Positions 27,449-35,600 of a stretch of 64,000 bases of DNA are shown in pieces. The notes under the pieces were generated by a model. It was not told where the DNA came from. It ran no database searches and worked only from the letters and a program-made list of their open reading frames with translations. Position numbers and translations under genes: made by a program. The number at the start of each line of letters is the position of its first letter. Positions within the stretch are counted from its first letter, which is position 1. The stretch comes from Cryobacterium mannosilyticum (GTDB lineage Bacteria; Actinomycetota; Actinomycetes; Actinomycetales; Microbacteriaceae): positions 1 to 64,000 of the forward strand of contig NZ_SOFM01000021.1 of the NCBI RefSeq assembly GCF_004402705.1, in the 5' to 3' direction.

Positions 27449-27895
27449 CTACTGAGCGACCTGGGAGAGGGTGTACGGCTTCGGCTGCTGGGCAGCGTGC
27501 GGGTGCTCCGGGCCGGCGTAGACCTTCAGCTTGGCCAGCTGGGCGCGGCCGAGCGTGTTCTTCGGCAGCATGCCACGGATGGCCTTTTCCACTGCACGGG
27601 TCGGGTGCTTCTCGAGCATCTCCGAGTAGTTGGTGGCCGTGAGGCCGCCCGGGTAACCGGAGTGGCGGTACGCCATCTTCAGGTCGAGCTTCTTGCCGGT
27701 GAGGGCGATCTTCTCGGCGTTGATGATGATGACGAAATCGCCCATGTCCATGTGGGGAGAGAACGTTGCCTTGTGCTTTCCACGGAGGAGAACGGCGGCG
27801 TGGCTGGCAAGACGACCGAGAACGATGTCTGTGGCGTCGATGACGACCCAGTCGTGCTGGACTTCGCTTGCCTTGGGAGTGTAAGTGCGCGTCAC
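27449..27895 (-). CDS. rplM: 50S ribosomal protein L13
   Basis: 148 residues, early-assembly large-subunit protein. TRTYTPKASEVQHDWVVIDA at the start and RAVEKAIRGMLPKN near the end are diagnostic. GTG 27895 was chosen because it gives the family start; the longer open frame has no match. The 184-bp gap to truA probably holds its promoter. Confidence 0.97.
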   Translation of the reverse strand: MTRTYTPKASEVQHDWVVIDATDIVLGRLASHAAVLLRGKHKATFSPHMDMGDFVIIINAEKIALTGKKLDLKMAYRHSGYPGGLTATNYSEMLEKHPTRAVEKAIRGMLPKNTLGRAQLAKLKVYAGPEHPHAAQQPKPYTLSQVAQ

Positions 27896-28078
27896 TATTG
27901 AGCTGCTTTCTTGTTCGAACGGAGGTGTTCGTGAATCCCGCTCCGGGTGTGTTCCAAATCTGGGAACACGATCGATGGAGGGCTCACGTTCGTGTGCCTG
28001 GCTGCAACGCACAGACACCAAAGATCAATAGTAGTGGCCCCGGCCACCGGAGCGCAATTCCCCGTCGGCGGACGGCGC

Positions 28079-28996
28079 CTATTCCGTGTCGTCGATGAGT
28101 TCGCGGCGCGCCCTGGTCTCCCGGGCCCGGGCCGCGAGCTGCTCGTCGGCAGGGTAGGCGACCTCCATCAGAGTCAGCCCCTGCGGCGGCATCACCTTGA
28201 ATTCGCTGGTCCTGGCCCGCTCGATCCGGAGGTCGACCAGCCGGTCCCCGGCCAGCCGGCCCTCGCCGACGGCGACGCAGGCGCCGACCAGGGCCCGCAC
28301 CATGCTGTGGCAGAAGGCGTCTGCCTGCACGGATGCGACGAGCACGCCGTCCGGATCCCGTCGCCAGTGGAACTCCTGCAGGGTGCGGATGGTCGTCGCG
28401 CCCGGGCGCGGCTTGCAGTAGGTGGCGAAGTCGTGCAGGCCGATCAGCGTCGCCGCGGCTTCCGCCATCTTGTCCCCATCGAGCCGGAACCCGTGCCAGG
28501 TGGTGCGGAACCGTTGCAGCGGGTCGTGGCCGAGAACGGAATCCGCGATCCGGTACTCGTACCGCCGCCACAGGGGCGAGAAGCGCGCGTCGAAGCCGGG
28601 TGGGGCGATGCTCGAGGACTTGAGCACGATCTCGGGCTGGGTGACGAGGATGCCGCTCAGCCGCCGCTGCACCATCACCGCGAGCGGCGTCGGCGGGCGC
28701 CCCTTGCCGCGGCTGACCCGCACGAGACTGTCCGCCTGCTCCGCGTTCAGGTCGAAGTGCGCGACCTGCCCGGCGGCGTGCACCCCGGCATCCGTTCTCC
28801 CCGCGACGGTCAGGACAGGGGTCGGCGGGTGACTGTGCAGGATGCCGGCGAGCCCCGCCTCGATCTGGCCCTGCACGGTGCGCAGGCCCGGCTGGGTGGC
28901 CCACCCGGACATGCCGGTGCCGTCGTAGGCGATATCGAGCCTGATCCGGGTCGTTTCCGGCGGAAGGGTCTCGTCGAACACCGGGGGAAGAATCAC
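28079..28996 (-). CDS. truA: tRNA pseudouridine synthase A
   Basis: Modifies U38-U40 in tRNA anticodon stems. 305 residues; the catalytic aspartate is Asp69 in AGRTDAGVHA. IRLDIAYDGTGMSGWATQP is the N-terminal family segment, and SFCHSMVR-like AFCHSMVRALVGA is near the C-terminus. An insertion around 88-120 (SRGKGRPPTPLAVMVQRRLS) is moderately long. It usually follows rplQ directly; here a divergent acyltransferase gene intervenes. Confidence 0.95.
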   Translation of the reverse strand: MILPPVFDETLPPETTRIRLDIAYDGTGMSGWATQPGLRTVQGQIEAGLAGILHSHPPTPVLTVAGRTDAGVHAAGQVAHFDLNAEQADSLVRVSRGKGRPPTPLAVMVQRRLSGILVTQPEIVLKSSSIAPPGFDARFSPLWRRYEYRIADSVLGHDPLQRFRTTWHGFRLDGDKMAEAAATLIGLHDFATYCKPRPGATTIRTLQEFHWRRDPDGVLVASVQADAFCHSMVRALVGACVAVGEGRLAGDRLVDLRIERARTSEFKVMPPQGLTLMEVAYPADEQLAARARETRARRELIDDTE

Positions 28997-29057
28997 GGAG
29001 GTAAGTGTATGGGCCGGGCCGGGTTATCGTTGAACCCGGACAGCGTCCGCTCCCGCC

Positions 29058-30962
29058 ATGAATCCCAGTCGCCCCAACCCCACAGTCGCTCGCCCGGACT
29101 CCGTGGGCACGGCGCCGAAGCGCCTGGCCGGGCTGGACGGGCTGCGCGGGATAGCGGTCACCCTGGTGGCGGTCTACCACTTCTTCCCGGCCGCTTTGCC
29201 CGGCGGGTTCGTCGGCGTCGACGTCTTCTTCGTGATCAGCGGTTTCCTGATCACCGGGCTCCTGATCGCCGAGCACCGGCGCACGGGCAGGTTCGCCCTC
29301 CGCCGGTTCTGGCAGCGGCGGGCACTGCGCCTACTGCCGCCGCTGGTCCCCCTGGTCCTGGTGGCCTGCACCGCCGCCTGGCTCATCGGCGGGGACGTGC
29401 TGGTCGGGCTCGGCTGGCAGGTGCTCGGCGCGCTGACCTTCGGCTACAACTGGGTGTCGATCGCCGGGTCGACGAGCTACTTCGACACCGCCCAGCCCGA
29501 ACTGTTCCGCAACCTGTGGTCGCTCGCGGTGGAGGAGCAGTTCTACCTGGTCTGGCCGTTCGTGCTCTTCGCCGTGCTTCTGATCCGCGGCCCCTGGCGC
29601 CGCGTGGCCCTGGTCGGCGGGCTCGCCGCGGCCGCCATGCTGTGGATGGCGGTGCTGTACCATCCGGGGAGCGACCCGACCCGGGTGTACTACGGCTCGG
29701 ATACCCACAGCTTCGGTCTCTTCGCGGGTGCCGCCCTCGCGCTCCTGCTCGCCCCCGGCGCACCGGCGACGCCACTCCCCCGGCTCCGGGCGGTCCTCGG
29801 CCGGGCACGGCCGTGGCTGGGACTGACCGCCTTCGCCGGGCTCCTCGCCGCGGCCTGGGCGCTGCCCGCGACCGGGGCCGTGACCTACCGGGGCGGACTG
29901 GTCGCGGTCAGCCTGCTCAGCACTATCGTCGTCTGGGCCGCGGTCCGCGGCCGCCGGTTCGGACCGTCCCTCGATGTGGTGCCCCTGCGCTACCTCGGCG
30001 AGCGGTCGTACGGCATCTACCTCTGGCACTGGCCCGTGCTCGTGCTGGTGCAGGTGGCGTGGCCCGCGGCCGCCGGGCCCGCTGGGTTGGCGGGGTTGCC
30101 GGCCGGACTCTTCGCGGGGATCGTTGCCGGGGCGCTCACCCTGTCGGCGGCGGCGGCGTCTTATCGCTGGCTGGAGCGACCCGTCCGGGCCTCTGGGGTG
30201 CGGGCCGGCATCCGTCGGCTGTCCGCCGCAGCGTCCGGCTCGGTCCCGCGGCGCGCACTCGTGGCCGTCGGCATGGTCGCCTCGCTGCTCGTCGTCGGAG
30301 GCACGGCGGCGGCGCTGGTCACCGCGCCCCGCGAGACCAGCGCGCAGCAGGAGATCGACCGCGGGCAGAGGGCGATGGATGCCGCGGCCGCGGCCGCGGT
30401 CGCCGCCAGGCGCGCCGCCGACTCCAGTCACCGGCCGCTGCCCGGCGGCAGCATGATCACCGCGGTGGGCGACTCGGTGATGCTGGCGTCCGCCCCCGAG
30501 CTGCAGACCAGCTTCCCGGGGATCTCCATCGATGCCGCGGTGAACCGGGGCATGCGCTCCGCACCCGGCATCCTCGCCGCCCTCGACCAGGCCGGCACCC
30601 TGCGCTCGGTCGTCGTCATCGGGCTCGGCACGAACGGGCCGATCGACGAGGATGAGCTCGCCGCGATCCAGGCCGTGACCGGACCGAATCGGCAGTTGAT
30701 CATGGTCAACGCCTTCGCCGAGCGAGACTGGACTGCCGGCGTCAACGCCACCCTGGCCGACTTCTCCGCCCGGTATCCGCTCGTGGAACTGGCCGACTGG
30801 CACGATGCGATCGCGCCGCGCTCCGACGTGCTCGCCGAAGACAACATCCACCCGGGACCGACCGGCGGGCAGATCTACGCCGACACCATCTCCTCGGCGA
30901 TCCGGCTCCTCGCCACCCACCCGCCGCGCGGACCGCTCGACGTCTACCGCCTAGGCGAGTAA
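29058..30962 (+). CDS. OafA/YrhL-type acyltransferase with SGNH domain
   Basis: A 634-residue membrane protein. Residues about 20-385 form the acyltransferase-3 domain with about ten helices (LAGLDGLRGIAVTLVAVYHF, GGFVGVDVFFVISGFLITGL, NLWSLAVEEQFYLVWP, GERSYGIYLWHWP). An eleventh helix at about 395-418 leads to an Ala/Arg coiled linker and an external SGNH esterase-like domain with GDSVM at about 470 and DNIHP at about 594. Such proteins O-acetylate cell-surface glycans, but the substrate here is unknown. It sits alone on the plus strand between truA and rplQ, 61 bp from the truA start. Confidence 0.88.
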   Translation: MNPSRPNPTVARPDSVGTAPKRLAGLDGLRGIAVTLVAVYHFFPAALPGGFVGVDVFFVISGFLITGLLIAEHRRTGRFALRRFWQRRALRLLPPLVPLVLVACTAAWLIGGDVLVGLGWQVLGALTFGYNWVSIAGSTSYFDTAQPELFRNLWSLAVEEQFYLVWPFVLFAVLLIRGPWRRVALVGGLAAAAMLWMAVLYHPGSDPTRVYYGSDTHSFGLFAGAALALLLAPGAPATPLPRLRAVLGRARPWLGLTAFAGLLAAAWALPATGAVTYRGGLVAVSLLSTIVVWAAVRGRRFGPSLDVVPLRYLGERSYGIYLWHWPVLVLVQVAWPAAAGPAGLAGLPAGLFAGIVAGALTLSAAAASYRWLERPVRASGVRAGIRRLSAAASGSVPRRALVAVGMVASLLVVGGTAAALVTAPRETSAQQEIDRGQRAMDAAAAAAVAARRAADSSHRPLPGGSMITAVGDSVMLASAPELQTSFPGISIDAAVNRGMRSAPGILAALDQAGTLRSVVVIGLGTNGPIDEDELAAIQAVTGPNRQLIMVNAFAERDWTAGVNATLADFSARYPLVELADWHDAIAPRSDVLAEDNIHPGPTGGQIYADTISSAIRLLATHPPRGPLDVYRLGE

Positions 30963-31005
30963 TCGGCCGGCCTCGCCCGTTCCTCCCCCGGCTTCCCGAT
31001 TCCGC

Positions 31006-31072
31006 CGCCGAACTGTGAGTTCGGCACCGCTTCGGGCCGCCGAAAAACAGGTGCGCAGCTCACAGTTCGGCG
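31006..31072. repeat. Long intergenic palindromic element B
   Basis: A 14-bp perfect inverted repeat (cgccgaactgtgag at 31006-31019, ctcacagttcggcg at 31059-31072) encloses 39 bp, and the pairing resumes inside (ggcacc with ggtgc). It lies between the convergent acyltransferase and rplQ genes. Design and setting match element A at 11542-11634, though the arm sequences differ. Confidence 0.8.
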
Positions 31073-31108
31073 AGGTGTACCCGGGGCGGATGAGGCTTTT
31101 GGGCATGG

Positions 31109-31137
31109 AAAAAGGGGCCCGACCTGAGTCGGACCCC
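31109..31137 (-). terminator. Terminator of the infA-rplQ operon
   Basis: On the minus strand a 10-bp stem (one G-U pair; arms 31114-31123 and 31128-31137) with a four-base loop is followed by five T. It begins 26 bp after the rplQ stop. Confidence 0.9.
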
Positions 31138-31162
31138 TTTCAGATAAGCAAAGAGCTCGCGC

Positions 31163-31675
31163 TTACTTGGCTTCCTCAGCGTCGGCCGGGGCAGCGGCGT
31201 CGGCTTCAACGACCTCGACCGGTGCGGCGTCGGCTTCAACGACCTCGACCGGGGCAGCCTCTTCAGCGACAGGCTTCGCGGCCTTGGCGGAGGAGGACTT
31301 CTTGACCTTCGGGGTCAGCGGCTCGAGGACGAGCTCCATCTGGACCATCGAGGCGTTGTCGCCCTTGCGGAAGCCGAGCTTCGTGATGCGGGTGTAGCCG
31401 CCCTCGCGAAGTGCAACCTGCGGCGCGATCTCGGTGAAGAGTTCGTGCACGACGGTCTTGTCGCCGATGGTGGCGAGGACGCGACGACGGGCGTGCAGGT
31501 CGCCCTTCTTCGCGAACGTGATCAGTCGCTCGGCAACCGGACGCAGGCGCTTGGCACGGGTCTCGGTCGTCTTGATCGACTTGTGGGTGAACAGGGACGC
31601 GGCCAGGTTGGCGAGCATCAGGCGCTCGTGGGCCGGTCCGCCGCCGAGGCGGGCTCCCTTAGTGGGCGTAGGCAT
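31163..31675 (-). CDS. rplQ: 50S ribosomal protein L17
   Basis: 170 residues against about 120 in short forms. The core is PTPTKGARLGGGPAHERLML...SLFTHKSIKTTETRAKRLRP in two conserved blocks. After residue 120 an Ala/Glu/Val-rich tail follows with two copies of a ten-residue unit (APVEVVEADA), matching the 30-bp DNA repeat at 31194-31253. Last gene of the alpha operon, with a terminator just behind. Confidence 0.96.
   Translation of the reverse strand: MPTPTKGARLGGGPAHERLMLANLAASLFTHKSIKTTETRAKRLRPVAERLITFAKKGDLHARRRVLATIGDKTVVHELFTEIAPQVALREGGYTRITKLGFRKGDNASMVQMELVLEPLTPKVKKSSSAKAAKPVAEEAAPVEVVEADAAPVEVVEADAAAPADAEEAK
31194..31253. repeat. Two 30-bp direct repeats encoding the L17 tail
   Basis: Copies at 31194-31223 and 31224-31253 differ at one base. 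The unit length is a multiple of three, so expansion or loss keeps the reading frame. Confidence 0.93.
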
Positions 31676-31722
31676 TGGTAATCTCCAGTATCAAAAGTCG
31701 AAAGTCAGTCTGAGCGACTGCT

Positions 31723-32712
31723 TTAGATGGTTTCTTCGTCGTAGCCGCTGTAGAAGTGGGCGCCGTCGAATCCGGGCACCGAGTCCTTGAGCGACAGGCC
31801 GAGCTCTACGAGCTTGTCCTTGACCTCATCCACCGACTTCTGACCGAAGTTGCGGATGTTCATCAGCTGGGTCTCCGAGAGGGCGACCAGTTCGCTGACG
31901 TTGTTGATGCCTTCACGCTTGAGGCAGTTGTACGAACGAACCGACAGATCGAGGTCTTCGATCGGAATCGACAGTTCGGTCGACAGCACGGCGTCGACCG
32001 GCGCGGGGCCGATTTCGATGCCCTCAGCGGCGGTGTTCAGCTCGCGGGCCAGACCGAACAGCTCGGTCAGCGTGCGACCGGCGGATGCGATGGCGTCGCG
32101 AGGCGAAATCGCCGACTTGGTCTCCACGTCGACGACGAGGCGGTCGAAGTCGGTGCGCTCACCGGCACGAGTTGCCTCGACACGGTAGGTCACCTTGAGC
32201 ACGGGCGAGTAGATCGAGTCGACCGGGATCTGGCCGGCCTCTGAGTACTCGTTGCGGTTCTGGGTGGCCGACACGTAGCCACGGCCACGCTCGATGGTCA
32301 GTTCGAGTTCGAACTTCGCCTTGTCGTTCAACGTGGCGATGACCAGCTCGGGGTTGTGCACCTCGACCCCGGCCGGAGCCGAGATGTCAGCGGCGGTGAC
32401 CTGGCCGGAACCCTGCTTGCGCAGGTACGCGGTGATCGGCTCGTCGTGCTCGCTGGAGATGACGAGACCCTTGATGTTCAGGATGATCTCGGTGACATCT
32501 TCTTTGACACCGGGAACGGTGCTGAACTCGTGCAGCACACCGTCGATCCGGATGCTGGTGACAGCGGCTCCCGGGATCGAGGACAGCAGGGTGCGGCGCA
32601 TCGAGTTGCCGAGGGTGTAACCGAAACCAGGCTCGAGAGGTTCGATGACGAACCTGGATCGGAACTCCGAAATGTTCTCTTCGGTGAGCGTGGGGCGCTG
32701 TGCGATAAGCAC
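31723..32712 (-). CDS. rpoA: DNA-directed RNA polymerase subunit alpha
   Basis: 329 residues. The N-terminal dimerisation domain has LEPGFGYTLGNSMRRTLLSSIPG in adjacent conserved blocks, and the C-terminal domain has LDLSVRSYNCLKREGI and ELVALSETQLMNIRNFGQKS for UP-element and activator contacts. GTG start at 32712. It is separated from rpsK by 172 bp of palindromic sequence, longer than usual in this operon. Confidence 0.98.
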   Translation of the reverse strand: MLIAQRPTLTEENISEFRSRFVIEPLEPGFGYTLGNSMRRTLLSSIPGAAVTSIRIDGVLHEFSTVPGVKEDVTEIILNIKGLVISSEHDEPITAYLRKQGSGQVTAADISAPAGVEVHNPELVIATLNDKAKFELELTIERGRGYVSATQNRNEYSEAGQIPVDSIYSPVLKVTYRVEATRAGERTDFDRLVVDVETKSAISPRDAIASAGRTLTELFGLARELNTAAEGIEIGPAPVDAVLSTELSIPIEDLDLSVRSYNCLKREGINNVSELVALSETQLMNIRNFGQKSVDEVKDKLVELGLSLKDSVPGFDGAHFYSGYDEETI

Positions 32713-32789
32713 TATTGATTCCTTTCGGCTAAGTGTCCGCTATATGACACTTGCGTGGCGAGGTATTGAGTGTGAAAGAAAACGGTGAC

Positions 32790-32829
32790 CTGGCAGCGAC
32801 AGGCTCGAGTCCGAGCCTGTCGCTGCCAG
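32790..32829. repeat. Perfect 18-bp stem hairpin between rpsK and rpoA
   Basis: Arms ctggcagcgacaggctcg (32790-32807) and its exact complement (32812-32829) flank a four-base loop agtc. No T-run follows on either strand. It may act as an RNA processing or stability element, or be a mobile palindrome. Confidence 0.93.
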
Positions 32830-32833
32830 GGTG

Positions 32834-32877
32834 GCGGTGATCGAGCCGGTCGAAAGCTCGACGAACTCGATCACCGC
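32834..32877. repeat. Palindrome of the CTCGAC-type family, copy 1
   Basis: Arms gcggtgatcgag and ctcgatcaccgc form a 12-bp perfect inverted repeat; the interior has gtcga and tcgac. It directly follows the 18-bp hairpin and is 8 bp from the rpsK stop. Confidence 0.8.
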
Positions 32878-32884
32878 GAGGGAG

Positions 32885-33283
32885 TTAGACCCGGCGACGC
32901 TTGGGCGGGCGGCATCCGTTGTGAGCCTGGGGCGTCACATCGTTGATCGAACCGACCTCGAGGCCGGCGGCCTGAAGCGAACGGATCGCCGTCTCGCGTC
33001 CGGAGCCGGGGCCCTTGACGAAGACGTCTACCTTCTTCATGCCGTGCTCCTGCGCCTGGCGGGCGGCCGACTCGGCTGCCAGCTGTGCGGCGAACGGGGT
33101 CGACTTGCGCGAACCCTTGAAGCCGACTCCACCTGAGGACGCCCAGCTGATGACCGCACCGGTGGTGTCGGTGATCGAGACGATGGTGTTGTTGAACGTG
33201 CTCTTGATGTGGGCCTGGCCCACAGCGATGTTCTTCTTTTCTTTCTTGCGCGGCTTCCGAACGGCCGACTTTGGTGCTGCCAT
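32885..33283 (-). CDS. rpsK: 30S ribosomal protein S11
   Basis: 132 residues. NIAVGQAHIKSTFNNTIVSITD and the C-terminal INDVTPQAHNGCRPPKRRRV (nearly invariant in S11) identify it. It lies on the platform of the 30S subunit. Two palindromes follow its stop. Confidence 0.98.
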   Translation of the reverse strand: MAAPKSAVRKPRKKEKKNIAVGQAHIKSTFNNTIVSITDTTGAVISWASSGGVGFKGSRKSTPFAAQLAAESAARQAQEHGMKKVDVFVKGPGSGRETAIRSLQAAGLEVGSINDVTPQAHNGCRPPKRRRV

Positions 33284-33327
33284 GAATTTCTCCTGAATCC
33301 TGAGGGCGAGACGGGCCGGGCCGAGGC

Positions 33328-33702
33328 CTAGCGCGCCTTCTTCTTGCCGGCTACGGTGCGCTTCGGGCCCTTGCGGGTGCGAGCGTTGGTCTTGGTGCGC
33401 TGGCCGCGAACGGGCAGGCCCTTGCGGTGGCGGATGCCCTCGTAGCTGCCGATCTCGACCTTGCGGCGGATGTCAGCGGCAACCTCACGGCGGAGGTCAC
33501 CCTCAACCTTGAAGGTTCCTTCGATGTAGTCACGGAGGGCGACGAGCTGGTCGTCACTCAAATCCTTGACTCGGATGTTTCCATCGATTTCAGTGTCGGC
33601 GAGGGTCTTGAGTGCCCTCGTACGGCCAACACCAAAGATGTAAGTCAGTGCAACTTCCACGCGCTTGTCGCGAGGAATATCAACGCCGGCTAGACGTGCC
33701 AT
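33328..33702 (-). CDS. rpsM: 30S ribosomal protein S13
   Basis: 124 residues. ARLAGVDIPRDKRVEVALTY and RGQRTKTNARTRKGPKRTVA identify it; the basic tail contacts the P-site tRNA. Upstream lies a structured 158-bp gap with a long-range inverted repeat (33735-33798). Confidence 0.98.
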   Translation of the reverse strand: MARLAGVDIPRDKRVEVALTYIFGVGRTRALKTLADTEIDGNIRVKDLSDDQLVALRDYIEGTFKVEGDLRREVAADIRRKVEIGSYEGIRHRKGLPVRGQRTKTNARTRKGPKRTVAGKKKAR

Positions 33703-33734
33703 TGTGGCTTCTCCTGTATATGAGTGGAGGTCTG

Positions 33735-33798
33735 TAGCACTGCCTGTTCATCGGCCTCCAACCGATGGTGTCGCCCCGAAGGGTTCCCGGCAGTGCTA
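33735..33798 (-). other. Structured leader between rpmJ and rpsM
   Basis: A 10-bp perfect inverted repeat (tagcactgcc at 33735-33744, ggcagtgcta at 33789-33798) encloses a second hairpin (atcgg/ccgat at 33750-33766) and a ccccgaagggg-like segment. Together they could fold into a multi-branched RNA about 35 nt upstream of rpsM, a usual place for ribosomal-protein feedback control. No known Rfam family was recognised by eye. Confidence 0.55.
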
Positions 33799-33860
33799 TT
33801 TTCTGTATTCAGTTTGTCTCGACGTGCCCGGCACCTGTGCGGTGATCGGGCGTGTCAAGA

Positions 33861-33974
33861 TCAGCCCTGACGCTGCTTGTGACGCGGGTTCTCGCAGATG
33901 ACCATCACGTTGCCGTTTCGGCGGATGACCTTGCACTTGTCGCAGATCTTCTTGACGCTGGGCTTGACTTTCAT
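33861..33974 (-). CDS. rpmJ: 50S ribosomal protein L36
   Basis: 37 residues: MKVKPSVKKICDKCKVIRR, then NVMVICENPRHKQRQG. The zinc-binding C-x2-C and the later Cys and His are intact, so this is the zinc (C+) form. Too short for many gene finders; it lies in its standard place between infA and rpsM. Confidence 0.97.
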   Translation of the reverse strand: MKVKPSVKKICDKCKVIRRNGNVMVICENPRHKQRQG

Positions 33975-34040
33975 TGTGTGTCCTTGTATTCGCTGTCTTC
34001 GTACCCCAGGAACGCCTCGGGCCGTTACTTACAGCAACGC

Positions 34041-34262
34041 TTACTTGTAGCGGTAGACGATCCGGCCGCGAGTCAGGTCGTACGGGCTCAGCTCCACGAT
34101 CACGCGGTCCTCAGGGAGGATACGGATGTAGTGCTGACGCATCTTGCCCGAAATGTGGGCAAGAACTTTGTGGCCGTTGGTCAGCTCAACACGAAACATC
34201 GCGTTGGGAAGAGCTTCGACTACTGCGCCCTCGATTTCGATGACACCGTCTTTTTTTGCCAT
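34041..34262 (-). CDS. infA: Translation initiation factor IF-1
   Basis: 73 residues, OB-fold protein binding the 30S A-site. KKDGVIEIEGAVVEALPNAM and the YIRILPEDRVIVELSPYD block are typical. First gene of the infA-rpmJ-rpsM-rpsK-rpoA-rplQ operon; map, which normally precedes it in actinobacteria, is 6.5 kb away beyond the mannitol island. Confidence 0.98.
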   Translation of the reverse strand: MAKKDGVIEIEGAVVEALPNAMFRVELTNGHKVLAHISGKMRQHYIRILPEDRVIVELSPYDLTRGRIVYRYK

Positions 34263-34448
34263 AACTCACTATCGCTAGGGTATTGATTGCTGGTCGTGCG
34301 TGGATTGTGGTGCCTTGACACGCCGAAAGCGACGGCATCAGACACCAAGGATTTACTCTATGGTATGAAGTTGCAATTTGCCAATTCATGCCTATAATCC
34401 TCGGAGTGTCCGACGCCGCCGCCGGGTTCGTGCCCTCGAGCGTGTTGT

Positions 34449-35600
34449 CTACAGGCGGTCCTGGGCCGCGCGGACGACCTGCACCACGTCCGCGAAGAGC
34501 GGATGCGCGGGGTCGAGACCGCAGACCTGGCCGGTGAACGCCTCCGCGGTCTCGGAGCGCAGCATCCGTTGCAGTTCGACGCTCTGTTCGTCATCCGGCA
34601 CGTCGAACCGGAGGGCCGCGCCGACCGCCGCGAGCAGCGCCGTCGGGCGCGCGCCGCCTTCGGCGATCTCCGCCGCCGGCCCGATGAACCGCTCGTGGCG
34701 GCTGAGCTTGCGCATCGGCTGGCGCCCCACCCGTTCGACCGTGTCCGGCAGGGCGGGGTTCGCGAAGCGCACCAGGATCTTCTCCCGGTAGGCGCGCTGC
34801 GCCGCCTCGTCGAGGCCGTGCTTGGCCACGAGCAGGGCGGAGGTCTCCTCCAGCACGCGACGGGCCCCGTCCAGGACCTCGGGCACCGAGAGGGCGTCGG
34901 AGATCCGGGACACGCCGGCGAGCGAGCCGAGGTAGGCCACCGTGGCGTGGCCGGTGTTCACGGTGAACAGCTTGCGCTCGATGTAGGGGGCCAGGTTGTC
35001 GACGAAGGTCGCCCCGGGGATGACCGGGGCGGAGTCGCCGAAGGCGCCACGCTCGATCACCCATTCGTAGAACGCCTCGACGGTGACGTCGATGCCGGAT
35101 CCGGCCGCCTGGCCGGGCACGATCCGGTCGACCGCCGTGTTGGCGAACGCGGCCCTCCGGGAGAGGTACTCCCGGTCCTCGGCGGACACGTCCTTCCAGA
35201 CGTGCCCGGCGAGCACGTCGGTGGCGTTGATCGCGTTCTCGCAGGCCATCACGGCGAGCGGCGCGAGCTCGGCCGCCCTCCGTCTCAGGCCGGCGAGGAT
35301 CACCGGCGCCACGAAGGGGAGGACCGTCGGCCCGACCGCCGTCGTGACGATGTCGGCGGTCGCGATCTCCTCGATCAGCCGTTCCTCCTCGGCGCGGCTG
35401 TTGATGGCGCGGAAGTCGTCGACCACGCGGTCGGTCGACGTCTCCCCTGCCTCGTGCACGGTGTAGCTCGTCGCGGCCTGCAGGGCCTCGATCAGGGAAG
35501 CATCCACATCGGCGAAGACAACCTCGTATCCGGCATCGTGGAGCAGGAGGCCGACGAATCCGCGGCCGATGTTGCCCGCGCCGAAGTGGATGGCTTTCAT
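34449..35600 (-). CDS. mtlD: Mannitol-1-phosphate 5-dehydrogenase
   Basis: NAD-dependent oxidation of mannitol 1-phosphate to fructose 6-phosphate. 383 residues: KAIHFGAGNIGRGFVGLLL is the nucleotide-binding start, with MACENAINATD, VNTGHATVAYLG and KILVRFANP further on. It overlaps mtlF by 4 bp. It is last in the mtl transcript; no clear terminator was seen before infA. Confidence 0.97.
   Translation of the reverse strand: MKAIHFGAGNIGRGFVGLLLHDAGYEVVFADVDASLIEALQAATSYTVHEAGETSTDRVVDDFRAINSRAEEERLIEEIATADIVTTAVGPTVLPFVAPVILAGLRRRAAELAPLAVMACENAINATDVLAGHVWKDVSAEDREYLSRRAAFANTAVDRIVPGQAAGSGIDVTVEAFYEWVIERGAFGDSAPVIPGATFVDNLAPYIERKLFTVNTGHATVAYLGSLAGVSRISDALSVPEVLDGARRVLEETSALLVAKHGLDEAAQRAYREKILVRFANPALPDTVERVGRQPMRKLSRHERFIGPAAEIAEGGARPTALLAAVGAALRFDVPDDEQSVELQRMLRSETAEAFTGQVCGLDPAHPLFADVVQVVRAAQDRL

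Noticed and set aside
27947..30655. A 902-codon plus-strand open frame
   Set aside because: It overlaps truA and the acyltransferase in other frames and has the low-complexity Arg/Ala composition of a shadow frame.
32790..32829. Rho-independent terminator between rpsK and rpoA
   Set aside because: Stem is perfect but no T-run follows on either strand, and termination would cut off rpoA and rplQ.
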